This document shows, one piece after another, positions 1 to 11,935 of a stretch of 64,000 bases of DNA. The stretch comes from Brachionus rotundiformis. Its lineage: Eukaryota > Rotifera > Eurotatoria > Ploima > Brachionidae. Numbering within the stretch: the first letter of the stretch is position 1; every line of letters starts with the position of its first letter. The notes below the pieces were generated by a model. The model saw only the letters and a list, made by a program, of their open reading frames with translations. It searched no databases and had not been told where the DNA came from. A program made the translations under genes and the position numbers. Where the stretch lies: contig JAESIW010000020.1 of NCBI GenBank assembly GCA_016802295.1, forward strand, positions 4,131,710 through 4,195,709. Reading direction: 5' to 3'.

Positions 1-868
1 TTGGTGTCTTTGAAGCAAATCAATATCTTTTTCCAAAGCTTTCATTTCATTTTCAAGTTTTTCTTTTTTCATTTTTTTTGGTAAAGTATCAATCATCACA
101 CTCAATGACAAATAAGCATGATGAAGTTCATCCCAATTTTTTTTCAATCCTTGTAGAATAGCCTCTCTTTCCTCAGCAGACATTGTTCTCATAGCTCCTT
201 TTTTAAAATACTCTTGCATATAAGCTTCGTATTCAGCTCTTGCTCTTGCTCTTTCTTCGTTTCGCTCAATAATATAAGTTGGAACAGTACCAAAAGTCTA
301 AATATTTAGCAAAAACATTTTAAATACAAAAAATAATTTCAAAATTACTTTCTTTTTGACATAGACTGGTTCTAGGCCACTAGGTTCAAGCTTAAATTTA
401 TCTCCCTTTCGAGTATCGACAGCATTTTTTTCTGGTTTTCTGGGAACAGCCATTATTGAATCAACGGCATTTTGAGATATGAAATTTTTATTTGTCTTTA
501 TACCTAAAAGTGGTCTGTCCTTCGCTGGATCTGGTAAACTTGGTTTGACGTGTTCGTTAATGCGACCATTTTTTTGGGCTTCGGGAAGTTTAGGCTCTTT
601 TGCATGGGCTTTTAAGTATTCAGTTGGTTTTGGTAATGGCTCCTTAGCATAGCCCATAGTTCTATGATCCTGTTTAACTTTTTTAATTTCATCTTTTGCT
701 GTTTCTTTAAATTTTGACTCGTATCTTCAAAATGACCGACTTTAAGTAATTCACAAGTAAAAGTAACAAAAATAAAGTCGCTAACCTTGGTGGTTTTGGT
801 GGAATTACTTTTTCTTGAGGTATCAAATTGTAGATACTCTCTTCTTGTTGATATTGATTAGAAGGCAT
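1..868 (-). CDS. ENKUR: Enkurin (3'-partial)
   Basis: Enkurin is a calmodulin- and TRPC-binding adaptor of cilia and sperm flagella. I read three exons: 786-868, 349-724 and 1-297, joined with matching phase (2, then 0). Family signatures are present: a proline-rich stretch after the start, EPKLPE, GIKTNKNFI, NAVDSIMAVP, DTRKGDKF and LEPSGL, then ERNEERARA, the AEEREAILQGLKKNWDE block and a C-terminal coiled helix ending near LLQRHQ. About 252 residues are visible; human enkurin has 256, so only the last few residues and the stop lie left of the window. The start is the only ATG before the first exon's MPSNQYQQEESIYNLIP. A TTAG acceptor-like site (870-871) lies one base upstream of the ATG. 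Identification is by remembered family sequence and is strong. Confidence 0.93.
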
Positions 869-3614
869 CCTAATAATAATATATCTAATTTAAATCTATT
901 AATGATTATAGTAATCTTTTCCAATTATTTAAAATTCTTTGAATATAAAAAAAGTTTAATTTTTTTATGATTTATTTAATAATTTTGTTTCCATAGATAC
1001 AGAATTTTAAACCTCGTTTTTTAAGTTGTTAAAAATAAAAACTAGAATTAAGTAAAAGCAAAAAGTCCAAAATAAAATTCAAAATTTTATTTATATGCAC
1101 TCAATATTTGAAAAATATATGCTGTAACCAGGTTAGTTGGGATTTGTGTAACAAGAATTATGCTTGATTTTATTTCACATATTTTAGAGGAATTAACATT
1201 CTAAGAATTTGATGAAACAAAAAATTTAAAAAAATTTATTATGAGACGAAAATTAAATCGAGATTCAAACAGCTAAAACTGCAAGAATAAAATTTTCTCA
1301 TTTAAAAAAATTAATTGAATTATTTGATTTGTAAACAAAAATTTATTAATTTTAATTTCAAAAAATTAGTTCACATTTATTGATTTGTTAAATTAACGAT
1401 ACTTATTCAAACGGTAAAGATTACTCTTTTTCTATACATTTTCTATTTTTGAAAACAAAAATAAAATAATTTATAAATAGATTGATAGATTTTTATTTGA
1501 TAGTTTGATTTAATATAATTTTTTTTTTGATTGATACGCCGAAAAATTAATAATGTTATAGCAGTGGATATATGAACTCTGTTTTGACTTAACTTTTTAC
1601 ATCCAAAAAAATGAATGATTATCTATTAATCCTTTAAAATCTTAAACAGTCATCTTACTTTCCAGAAATATAGACTTATCAATAAATTTGAATAATTTTA
1701 TATTTTAATATTTTCGTAGAGTTGATTTTTTAAATTTATTAAAAAAAGGAAGTTTTCTTCCTTTGCTTGATTTTACTAAAATGACTAAAAATGTATCTAA
1801 AAAAAGTTTAGCCCAGTTCTTTTTAGTTAAGTTTGTCCAGTGTGTTCAAAAGTTTAATAAATCAACTCAAGCTTAAAAGCTTAAAATTTTTAAAATAATT
1901 TTTTAATATCTAATTAATTTTTTTTCGAAATTAAAATGTTATGTTTTCATATTAACAAAAATATTTATTTACATAAAATTTCTTAAAAATATATTTCGCT
2001 TTAAAACAATAATAAATTTTTTAAAATAAATCTCCTCTTTGGTTTGGTTTGTTTTTTTTTAAAGCAATAGTTTCAAAAAAATTTTTATTAACTTGTAAAG
2101 AACCACTGTTAACTAAATAAACTAAGGTTGTCCCAGAATGGTAAACAGAAAATTTACTTTTTTCTTTTTAATTAATATTCAAACATTTTCAGTAAAAGAT
2201 AAAATCCTCAGAATTTTGTTTAAATAAATTGATATTTTAGTTTAAATTATATATTTATAAATTTTTAATAATTATAATTGACCATCTATTTCCATATAAA
2301 TTTATATATATATAAGTTTTTGTTTTTTTAAGATACTTTTCTAAAAAGCTGCTAATTTTTTTATTATTTTTGTCCATTTGATCAGTCATCAGATCAAGTT
2401 TTAATCCAAAATTATTAATAATGATAAAAAGTATTTATTGACAGTATCTGATGGAAAAAACATCAAAGATTAGCTCTTAGTTGGTTAAATTTCTTATAAA
2501 CTTGAAAAGTGTTTTTAAGTTAATAATTCAATTATTATAAGAATTTCTTATTAAGCCAAACTGTTGAACAATTGATATGCCTTGTAAATAATTTACAGAT
2601 ATCTGGTAAAAAAGTATAAATTTTACCAAAGGTTACATAAATTATTGCCGAGGAAACCCTTATTTCTTTTATTTTCTTTCATGCTTTATGCAACATTTAC
2701 CTAATTTCTGTATTAATTACTCGCTGTATTTTAATGATTAACATTTTTTTCATTAATTTTTAAAATATTTAATGATTTATTATTAATAATCAGCACATTT
2801 ACTTAGATTTATTCACTTTTACCTTTAGTTTGACCTTTAAATTTGAGATTGACACTAATTTTTTTGATCATTGGAAGTATTACTTAAAATTTTCAAAGAA
2901 CATTTTTAAATAATTATCTATAAATTTTTAAATGTATTTTTAAAATCAATTCAAGCTTAGATTTTTATAAAATTAACTTTAAGTCAAAAATACTCGATAT
3001 GAAAAAAATTTCTTCATTCCTATCCGACGCTGTGTATATGTGTGTAATTTTGTGCGCATTTGGAGCAAACTTTAGCCAAAAATTTAACTTAACTATCAAC
3101 AATTTTATGCTTACAATTTGCATAGAAAAGATACCAAAAGCTCTAGCATCTAAAATGCCAATAAATTATATATTCTTTGAGAGGAACTTTCTCTTTAAGC
3201 AAAATGAAAGCAAATTTTGCACTAAATTTTAAATTAGTGTATGTACCAAATGAAAAAAACGCTTACCAATAATTCAAATATTCTTGCAAACAAACTCACT
3301 TGAATGCAAGTTTACCGTCACTTAAAATAATCTTGTAAAATAAAACTCACGCACGCCACAGCTAAAATATTCCAATACTTATATTAATTTAAAATTGGAA
3401 AAATTAAGCAAGCGCTGAACACAACAAAAAAAAGCTAAACCTAGCTATAGAGTCTTCTATAATGTTATATAAAACAAAAAGCAAGCTATTGCAAGCTGAA
3501 GCACCGCTATAATTTTTATTTTTTAATAAAAGATACTTGGATACTTCTGTTAACTATTCTAAATCAATATTTATTTTTATATAGATATTTGAAGTGTTGA
3601 TTTAATTGTCAGCC
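869..3614. other. Intergenic, AT-rich, no gene seen
   Basis: About 2.7 kb between the divergently oriented enkurin and ATP5F1A. I see no convincing exon, RNA gene or repeat. A 77-codon open frame at 2999-3232 (+) has no recognisable domain, and I do not call it. The part nearest ATP5F1A (about 3240-3600) is less AT-rich and probably holds the promoter, but I could not define an element. Confidence 0.6.
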
Positions 3615-5443
3615 ATGTCAAGCTCGAAATTGTCGACTACCTTATTGAAAACTTTGGCCCGAAACAGCTCAAAGGTTTTGTTTAAATAAGATTAAAAAAA
3701 AATTTAAATGTGCTTTATTTGGACAGATATTGCCAAGAAGCAATGGTGCTATTGCTGCATCTATGCTTGCTAAGCGTGGCATTTCGACCAGCACTCCACA
3801 AATGGCCGGTGGTGCACCAGAAATTGCCAGCGTTTTGGAAGAAAAAATCCTCGGCACTAAGACCAACGTAGACCTTGAAGAGACTGGCCGAGTATTGTCC
3901 ATTGGTGACGGTATTGCTCGTGTTTACGGTTTAAAAAATGTCCAAGCCGAAGAGATGGTTGAATTCTCGAGCGGATTGAAGGGTATGGCTCTTAACTTGG
4001 AACCTGACAACGTCGGTGTTGTCGTATTTGGTAACGATAAGCTCATTAGAGAAGGCGATATCGTCAAAAGAACTGGTTCAATTGTCGACGTTCCAATAGG
4101 CCCGGAACTTCTCGGCCGTGTCGTTGATGCTTTGGGTAATCCAATCGACGGTAAAGGACCAATCAACTCCGCTGATCGTGCTCGTGTCGGTGTCAAAGCT
4201 CCAGGTATCATCCCAAGAGTTTCAGTCAGAGAACCTATGCAAACAGGTATTAAAGCCGTAGACAGTTTAGTACCAATTGGTAGAGGTCAAAGAGAACTTA
4301 TAATTGGTGACAGACAGACTGGTAAAACCGCTGTTGCCATTGATACCATCATTAACCAAAAGAGATTCAATGACGGCAATGACGAGAAAAAGAAATTGTA
4401 CTGTATTTACGTTGCCATTGGTCAAAAGAGATCTACAGTTGCCCAATTGGTAAAACGATTGACAAATGCTGGTAATTTAAATAGGAAAAAAAATTTTTCA
4501 AAATTTTTAATTCTTAAAACAAAAAAGATGCCATGAAATACACCATTATTGTATCAGCCACAGCTTCTGATGCTGCTCCATTGCAATACTTGGCTCCATA
4601 CTCAGGTGTTGCCATGGGTGAATACTTCAGAGATAATGGCAAACATGCATTGATCATTTTCGATGATTTGTCCAAACAAGCCGTAGCCTACCGTCAAATG
4701 AGTTTGCTATTGAGAAGACCTCCAGGTCGTGAGGCCTATCCAGGTGATGTTTTCTACTTGCACAGCAGATTGTTGGAGAGAGCTGCCAAGATGAACGAAT
4801 CATTCGGCGGTGGTTCATTGACTGCTTTGCCAGTTATTGAGACCCAAGCTGGTGATGTATCAGCTTATATTCCAACAAATGTAATTTCAATTACTGATGG
4901 TCAAATTTTCTTGGAAACCGAATTGTTCTACAAAGGTATTCGACCAGCCATTAACGTCGGTCTATCAGTATCCAGAGTAGGCTCTGCTGCCCAGACCAAG
5001 GCCATGAAACAAGTCGCCGGTACTATGAAATTGGAATTGGCCCAGTATCGTGAGGTCGCTGCTTTCGCCCAATTCGGCTCTGATTTGGACGCTGCCACTC
5101 AACAATTGTTGAGCAGAGGTGTCCGTTTGACCGAGTTGTTGAAGCAAGGCCAATATGGTAAGGATTTTTGATGTTTAAGTTAAGTAAAAGAAGTAATTTT
5201 TTTGCCTAAGTTCCATTGCCAATTGAGGAACAAGTATGCGTTATCTACGCTGGTGTAAGAGGACATTTGGACAAACTTGAACCAGCTAAAATCACCAAAT
5301 TCGAAGCTGAATTTTTGAAACATTTGAGATCATCGCAACAAGACTTGTTGAACACCATCCGTGCCGAAAATCAATTGAGCCCTGACACCGATGCCAAATT
5401 GAAACAGGTCGTCATCGATTTCCTCGCAGCCTTCAAAGCTTAA
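3615..5443 (+). CDS. ATP5F1A: ATP synthase F1 subunit alpha, mitochondrial
   Basis: This is the non-catalytic nucleotide-binding subunit of the F1 head of mitochondrial ATP synthase. Four exons with consistent phases: 3615-3674, 3727-4471, 4528-5157 and 5211-5443, giving 555 residues, the usual animal length. Exon 1 encodes a basic, Ser/Thr-rich presequence (MSSSKLSTTLLKTLARNSSK). The P-loop GDRQTGKT lies near residue 215, and family blocks GKGMALNLE-like, VDALGNPIDGKGPI, ALIIFDDLSKQAVAYRQ and SVSRVGSAAQTKAMKQ are intact. Introns are 49-56 nt. The second junction makes GAT (Asp) and the third GTT (Val), restoring the conserved KRLTNADAMKYT and QGQYVPLPIEEQ. A TTGTCAG acceptor-like site ends two bases before the ATG. 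Confidence 0.98.
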
Positions 5444-6412
5444 ATTATTAACACAAATTAACCAACACCAGTAATAATATTTCAGTATTGACTGGAATTA
5501 TTCGCTAAATTTAGACTTCAAAAAAATTGACCATTAATTATTATTACTTTAAAAAAAAAACTTTAAAAATTTGAGAATAGCGAATTTTTAAACTCAAAAA
5601 ATTCTAAATTAAAAAATAAAGTTAAATTATAAAAAAAAATAATTTTAATTAATTAATTTAAAATTAATTCTGAATTCCTTTAAGATTATTTGAATAATGA
5701 CTTGATGTTAAGTCTTTAAATTTTAACTGATGTGATTAGTTAATTGTAACAAAAAGACAAATACTTTTATCGGATAACAGATTTTATTTATAATATTTTT
5801 ATTTATTTACGATATTAAAAAATAAATAGAATATTATTTAAAAATAATATCATGGTTTATTTTTATTCTAAAATATTTGTTACAGAATAAAATTTTAAAT
5901 TAAAATTTGCTTGAATGCTTAAATTTTTTAACCCTACAAAGTTTTATAAATATTTTAAGCAATTAAAATACTAAAAAATTAAAACCAATTTAATATTTTG
6001 AATATTAATTTAAATGTAAAGATTATCATTTTAAAAGCAAATATGTAATTCGTAAATCGTAATTATGGTACGGTTTTAAGAGGGAATAGTATGATAACTC
6101 ATAGATAAATTACTATGACCGAAATAAGAAATGATTTCTCGGCAGCTAAGAGTACTAGATACGTTTATTTGTCAAAAAGATTAGTTCCAAACTGGTATAA
6201 TCTACCAGAGAGTGTTGTAAAATTCAATTCAACCGATTAATTCATGTCCGCCTTGGACAAATTTAAAGGAATCAGTTGCTAAAGCACCACACTACCTCAT
6301 AGCAGTGATAAACTTAGATATTCTGCTTGTTAGAATGTCGTAGCAAGATCTACTCCAAATCATATCATCAATTTTTTCATAAAATAAAATAATAGTTAAT
6401 TTTTTAAGATAT
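5444..6412. other. Intergenic between ATP5F1A and WDR89
   Basis: These two genes are convergent. The stretch is AT-rich 3'-flanking sequence except for a slightly GC-richer block at about 6060-6350, part of which is a decayed LINE end annotated separately. Confidence 0.6.
6060..6270 (+). mobile_element. Decayed non-LTR retrotransposon (LINE) 3' end
   Basis: The plus strand, with internal stop codons, reads VLRGNSM...RYVYLSKRLVPNWYNLPESVVKFNS, then a stop, then FMSALDKF. This aligns by eye with the C-terminal tail of the better-preserved LINE at 55.7-56.7 kb in this same window (RYHFLTNRVVNVWNSLPQYFV...INFKINLDKW). The shared pattern is an Arg-Tyr, a (L/V)V pair, a Trp, NLP or SLP, a Val, and a final LDK(F/W). 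Stops and weak identity mean it is dead. GC content is above its surroundings, as expected of an insertion. Boundaries are approximate. Confidence 0.6.
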
Positions 6413-7747
6413 TTATTTATTATTTCTTTTTAAGAATTTTTTATTTCTATCTTTATTATGTTTCATGATTCGAATTTCTGGTTCATCCTCGTCTGATTCC
6501 CTTTCATCATTTAAGTCTCTTTTTTTTGACTTTAAGCTATCATTTTTATCTTCATCTGAGTCAGGTATTTGTGAATTTTTATCAACCAACCTCCATTTAA
6601 ATAGAAACCCGTCTTCACCAGCTGTATACAAATTTTGACCATTCCAATATGATGACCTTATCACATCCCGATGCATCTTTTTTTGGCTATCTTTAGTATT
6701 GTTTGCAGTAAAACTCTCAAACATCACATCATTACCATTTAGAAGTTTAAATGACCCATTTCTGTCCCCTTTACAAATTGTCATTAATCCTGGCCTTAGA
6801 TAAAAACAATCAAAATAATATTCTTCATCCTCTTCTTTACTGGAACTTTCAACCAAATTACATAAATTGGAGTTTTTGGACTGAAAAACTACATCATGAT
6901 TTTGTAAATCCCAAACAAAAAAATCATTTGTGTACGTAATTGCGTAAATTTGATCAATCTCTGAGCATTTACTTGATAAGTAACCAATTTTTTGAATAGG
7001 AGAATCAGTATTTAATACCTGTTCCATGAAGTCAGGATCTTCATCAGAATCACTTGAATCGTCATCGTCTTGTTTATCTACTGAAATTTTAACAATATTT
7101 TCTGGCTGTTGCTCCAAGTCATACAAACACACAAGACCATCAAGTGAGCCAGAGCAAAATTTCGATTCACAATTTGGATCAAATTTAACTTGAGTTACAT
7201 CATTGCTGTGAGATTCGGTAAGTTTGTGAAGATATTTACCATTCATTCGTATATCATAAATGTAAACTAGAGAATTGTCAATGTTTTTGTTTGTTCCTAC
7301 AATAAAGTACTTATCTGACACATTTAAATCAACTGATAGAAATTCTCTTTCTTCGTCAGTTCTGAAGCAGATGCATTCGTCAAATTTACCTGATGATTGG
7401 TCTTGTCTTAAGTCCCAACATTTTAAGCTTCCATTATCGGAACTGCCAAAAATTAAGCTGTCATTTTTAGAATAAAAGCCTATTTCTGTAATTGTTTTTG
7501 ATGCTTCGTCCAGGGCTTTGAAATTAAAAATGGATTTGAGACAGTTTTGGTCAACTATATTTATGTGCTGATTTGACATTAGACATGCTAACTTTGATTG
7601 TGAGCATCTAGAAGGTGCTATTTGAAGTAGATAAACCGTATTTGATAGTTCATGTTTGTTTTTTTGTTTTGATTTTTTGGCAGTCTTTACCATACGAGCA
7701 CTCTGATTGGTATTTATCCATTCCAGACACTTCAAGTCAAGATTCAT
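6413..7747 (-). CDS. WDR89: WD-repeat protein, WDR89-like
   Basis: A single-exon gene of 444 residues. WD-type repeats are visible: FGSSDNGSLKCWDLR, YIYDIRMNGKYLHKL, VTQVKFDPNCESKFCSGSLDGLVCLYDL, ITYTNDFFVWDL and YTAGEDGFLFKWRL. The run ESHSNDVTQVKFDP followed by SGSLDGLV is characteristic of WDR89, a poorly characterised beta-propeller protein. An acidic insert (DDDDSSDSDEDPD) sits between two repeats, and a Lys/Asp/Glu-rich tail follows the last repeat, which explains why it is longer than the human protein (about 387 residues). The N-terminal KTAKKSKQKNK is basic and could be a nuclear signal. A GAATTAG acceptor-like site lies seven bases before the ATG. The molecular role is not established. 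Confidence 0.82.
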   Translation of the reverse strand: MNLDLKCLEWINTNQSARMVKTAKKSKQKNKHELSNTVYLLQIAPSRCSQSKLACLMSNQHINIVDQNCLKSIFNFKALDEASKTITEIGFYSKNDSLIFGSSDNGSLKCWDLRQDQSSGKFDECICFRTDEEREFLSVDLNVSDKYFIVGTNKNIDNSLVYIYDIRMNGKYLHKLTESHSNDVTQVKFDPNCESKFCSGSLDGLVCLYDLEQQPENIVKISVDKQDDDDSSDSDEDPDFMEQVLNTDSPIQKIGYLSSKCSEIDQIYAITYTNDFFVWDLQNHDVVFQSKNSNLCNLVESSSKEEDEEYYFDCFYLRPGLMTICKGDRNGSFKLLNGNDVMFESFTANNTKDSQKKMHRDVIRSSYWNGQNLYTAGEDGFLFKWRLVDKNSQIPDSDEDKNDSLKSKKRDLNDERESDEDEPEIRIMKHNKDRNKKFLKRNNK

Positions 7748-9682
7748 TTTAATTCTAATTCAAAATTGGTTTCAGAATTTTTTTTTAGCATAATTAAAAA
7801 ATGTTAAAATTTTATAGATAATTTAAAAGTGAACACAACGTGTTCAAAAACTTAAATATAATTTGCCTGAAACGCATTAAAGTTGTCTTAATTTATTTAT
7901 TTATTAATTTAATCAGTCAGACTTTTAAGGTTTTATATTCTTTAAAATTAAGTATTTTAAATTGTTTAAACCATTTTGAATAAAAATTATATAAATTTAT
8001 AGTTCTGAATTTAAATTCAAAGAAAAATCATTTAAATATGGAAGTCTAACGAATTTATATATTAGGCTCAAAATAAATTGTGATTTAAAAGACATATTAA
8101 AGGAAGATTTTCATATTAAAAGACCAGAAATCTGAAATTCAAAAATGAATTTCTTTTCATCAGATCATCAAATATTTCCCGTAAAAGACAAGTATTCAAT
8201 AAGAACTATAAATTGATCTGATCGATGATAGAGCAAACAATCTATTTTTGGAATTTGTTGCTAAAAAGCAGAACCATTAATTAATAGCTGATGAAAAAAG
8301 ACTGTGTGGTTCATAACATCAACAGAGACAACTCAAAATACAAAACTCCATTCGATATTATACCTTCACTGTCTAGAACATAGTTGAATTTGCTTAACAA
8401 TATAGATACAAATTATATGAAAAAGAATTCTTAATTATTTTTCCTTTTTTTTTTAATTAATCTAAATTTTGTAAAATTAAAATTGCTAACAAGAGGGCTG
8501 AATGCCATTCGGAACTGCCCTGGAAATTACCCCATCCTAAATTATCTTTCAAACAAATAAATAAAGTTCAAATTAAGAGAGGCTTTTAAAAATTTCCTGA
8601 AATAAATACTTAATTTAATTAAATTAATAATTGATACATAAATCGTACTAATTGCATCATCAAAGCATTATTTTTCAGAAATTCTTATTTTATTTAATGT
8701 CAAGAAATATTGAAATCAGATCTGAAAAAACTATCTACTAAATTGAACAAAAGGTTCAATCGAATTATTTAAAATTCTTTATTATCCTATTTTTATTTCT
8801 AAATTATTAAAAATTAAAAAATAGTTGAAATTTTATTTTTTCGTCATCCATTAGATTTTGCTAGATTTTTGTTATAAAAAGTTAGGGTATTTAAGCTTAT
8901 TTTGAAGTTATTGCCTCGTAAAAGTTTTCGATTATAGAATTTTAATATCATGATTTTGTTCTTCTATTTTATTAATACAAGTAAAATTTTTATTTATTAA
9001 TTTCAACATTTTTAAAAATTAAATAGAGCCGACCCCAATTTTATTTTCAAAAATTTTTATTAAAAAATTTAATTAAAAGTTATAAACTAACTTAAATAAT
9101 TTTTGTAAATTACATATTACATATTATATTTTCATTAAAATATTTTCAGTAACAAATAAGACTTGAATTTTTGAATAAAACTTTTTTTCTTTTGGTTTCA
9201 TTTATTGTAACACAATGGTTCCTTGACCATATTTAAATATTCATTGAGCTGTTCTTAAGACTTCCAAAATATTCAAAAAGTGGAAAATAGGTAATGCTGA
9301 AAAATCAATTAATTTAAAAGAAAAAATATTGAACCAATTTAAACTAAATATAAAATTGAGAGAATGTTACATTTAGAATGATTAGGAATCTAAAACTGTT
9401 CATAAAATTAAACGAATTCAAATTGCAAATTTGCATTTATAAGCTTTATATATTATTAAGTAAACCTAAAACGCTTTCTTTTCAAAATTTTTAAATACAC
9501 TTAAGCAAATGAGAACGCTTGTGTTCAAAACTTCCAATTTATGTAATTTTCATACTAAATTTAACTAAAATGTAAAAATGCTTTCTGCAGAATCTAAAAT
9601 TTATTCAATTTTAGCGTTTGTTCAAATGCATACCTTGATCATGTAAATCACCTCTATTTTTTATTTAGATAAATTAAAAAAA
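7748..9682. other. Intergenic between divergent WDR89 and ATP5PB
   Basis: About 1.9 kb, mostly AT-rich, with no gene seen. At about 8485-8580 a short GC-richer segment (CTGCCCTGGAAATTACCCC core) is followed by a CAAATAAATAAA stretch. It resembles the 3' terminus of a retroelement and loosely resembles the tail near 25730 (ACAGCCC, then a G/C run, then a T/A pentamer tail). I do not assign it to a family. Confidence 0.4.
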
Positions 9683-11935
9683 ATGCTATCCAGAGTTGCC
9701 CGTAGCTTGGCCAAGCAGCAATCGATCCTTTACAGGTAATTCAATAAAGATCTTAAATTATTCGCTCAAAAATTAAATTTTAATCCTGCAACTTGAATTT
9801 AATCTCATAAATGTCCAACTTGGTAAAATTTCAGTTTAAATTTGTTTCAAAAGTTTTTTTCGCATCTTTAAAATTTAATTTTTAAGTGAAAATTTTAAAG
9901 TATATTGAAACATTTTTAATATTTGAAATTTTATCAAGTATAACAAAGTCCCAAAAAAAACCAGGCTTGCACTTGACCAAAATTGGTCTTAGTTCATCAA
10001 ATTTTCAAGACATAACTAAAGAGCAAAATTATGATAAAAAATCATTTGATTATGTTCAGAACGACTTGGTAAACATGCACCAGGATATAAATAATATGTT
10101 CACTACTTCAAAACCAGACTTGAAAAAAATATGTGAATACTACTTTGACGGAAGTGGAAAGTCTATCCGGCCATTGATAATTTGCTCTATGGCCAGAGCT
10201 TTTAATGTGCACTACTTGCTTAATTCAAACCAAAAATTTGAACTAGATAGTATACTAATGGACTCACAGAGAAAAGTTGCTCTAATTGCTGAAATGATTC
10301 ATGTAGCTAGCCTGATTCATGATGACATTGTGGATGCTAGTGACCTGCGTAGAGGTAAGCCCAGTGTGAATCTAAAATGGGGTCCACATAAGGCTACTCT
10401 GGCTGGTGATTATGTTTTAGCGGTGTCATCTAAAGCGTTGGCTAAACTTGGTAGTACCAGGGTAGTAGAAACTTTATCCACTGTTCTTGAAGATTTGGTC
10501 AAGGGTGAACTAATGCAATTCGGCACCAAAGAAAATGATAATGAACGCTTTGAGCATTATTCGGTTAAAACTTATCGTAAAACTGCCAGTTTGATTGCCA
10601 ACTCATGTAAAGCAGTTGCTATTTTATTGATAGAAAAAAATAGTTCAAATGAGGTCGCAGAAATTGATGAGGAACTTGTTAAAATGGCCTATGAATGTGG
10701 AAAAAATATAGGTGTTGCATTCCAGTTGATTGATGATGTGCTCGACTTTACTTCTCATTCTGACAAATTGGGAAAACCGGGTACCGGTGCTGATCTCAGA
10801 TTAGGTTTGGCTACTGCACCAGTTTTGTTTGCCTCGGCCAAATATCCAGAGCTCAATGCCATGATCATGAGACGTTTTAGCAACGAAGGCGATGTACTAA
10901 AAGCTTTTAATTTAGTTATAAAAAGCGATGGTATTAAGGAAACTAGGTTTCTGGCTAAAAAATACTGCGAAAATGCAGTCAATATTCTAGACAAATTAAA
11001 ACCAAGTCCTGACATTGATTATTTAAAATATTTAATTAATAAAGTGATTAATAGGGAAAAATAATTAATAATATTATTAATATTTATTAAATTCCTTTTT
11101 TATCATATTTTTTATTTTTAAAATTTTGTTAATTTTTGAGCAAATAAATATTTTAAATTGTGATTTGTATTAGTGTGATATTTTTTAAGATGTGTTGCTA
11201 CAAGTTCTAATAATGCCAATGCTGCTCAACCAGCAGCAAGTGGTGAAGTCAGACGCTTTCCTCATGACGCACCGGAAAGAGATTTTGTTAATTTTCCACC
11301 ATTGAGAGTACCAGAACAAGCCGGTAAAATTAGAATAGGCTTAGTACCTGACGAATGGTTCAAAGCTATGTACGACAAAACTGGAGTTAGTGGTCCATAC
11401 GTTTTGTTCTGGGGTGCTGTTGCTACCATTTTATCCAAAGAAATATTCGTCTATTGGGCTGACACTGCTGAACAGTTGGTTTTTTTGACCAGCGTCATTG
11501 CTATTTCTAAATTGTACGGCAAACAGCTCGGAGAGTATCTTGATGGTGAAGCCGAAAAGGCAAACAAAGCTGAAATTGCTGATTTGGAAAATCAAACCAG
11601 AGATATTGATGAAAAAATCCAAACTAATCAAGCTTTAGAGACTTTACCAGAAGCAAATCAAATAATCCATGCTGCTAAAAAAGTTTGTCACGGTACATCT
11701 TTTAATATATTGTATATTTTTGCTTTTAAAGGAAGCTGTCGATTTGCAATTGGAAGCTGCTTTCAGACAGCGTTTGGCCCAAGTACACCAAGAAGTTAAA
11801 AGACGCTTAGACTACCAAGTTGCTGTTCAAGGTGTTCACAAACGTGTTGAAAGAGAACAAGCTATTAATTTCATTCTTGGTCAAGTGAACAAATCGATCG
11901 GACCTGCCCAAGTAAATTTTGGAAAAAATAGATAG
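9683..11935 (+). CDS. ATP5PB: ATP synthase Fo subunit b, mitochondrial
   Basis: This is the peripheral-stalk subunit b of mitochondrial ATP synthase. Three exons: 9683-9735, 11190-11682 and 11732-11935 (249 residues; human 256). Exon 1 encodes the presequence MLSRVARSLAKQQSILYR, rich in Arg/Lys/Ser. The body shows RFPHDAPERDFVNFPP, then PDEWFKAMYDKTGVSGPY, a hydrophobic hairpin (VLFWGAVATILSKEIFV, then VFLTSVIAISKLYG), and a long charged helix ending in AINFILGQVNKSIGPAQ. Phases match (2, then 0). Intron 1 (9736-11189, 1454 nt) is unusually long for this window because it contains a complete prenyl diphosphate synthase body on the same strand. A TTATTTAG acceptor-like site lies 14 bases before the ATG. 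Confidence 0.95.
9939..11064 (+). CDS. PDSS1: Decaprenyl/polyprenyl diphosphate synthase subunit 1, nested in an ATP5PB intron
   Basis: This is the catalytic subunit that makes the ubiquinone side chain in mitochondria. Diagnostic features: first Asp-rich motif HDDIVDASDLRRG (DDxxD), second Asp-rich motif QLIDDVLDFTS, plus EYYFDGSGKSIRP, LIAEMIHVASLIHDD, KTYRKTASLIANSCKA, LGLATAPVLFA and NAMIMRRFS. All match PDSS1 rather than farnesyl or GGPP synthase. The open frame is bounded upstream by a stop at 9883-9885, and its first in-frame ATG (about 10075, MHQDINN) falls inside conserved sequence, so a 5' exon is needed. ATP5PB exon 1 (9683-9735, phase 2) joins in frame at an acceptor ending at 9938, or alternatively at 9992. 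The first gives 392 residues (human 415) with a mitochondrial presequence. The family call is certain; the shared exon is inference. Confidence 0.9.
11143..11148 (+). terminator. Candidate intronic polyadenylation signal (AATAAA) for PDSS1
   Basis: AATAAA lies 79 nt after the PDSS1 stop and 42 nt before ATP5PB exon 2. It is well placed to end a PDSS1 transcript inside ATP5PB intron 1. AATAAA is common by chance in such AT-rich DNA, so position is the only support. Confidence 0.4.

Noticed and set aside
2999..3232. 77-codon open frame on the plus strand
   Set aside because: No domain, no supporting context; consistent with chance in AT-rich DNA.
9886..10077. GTG at 9886 as the PDSS1 start, giving the N-terminus MKILKYIETFLIF
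   Set aside because: Eukaryotic nuclear genes rarely start at GTG. The stretch to 9938 is AT-rich with intron-like composition and ends in a phase-matched AG.
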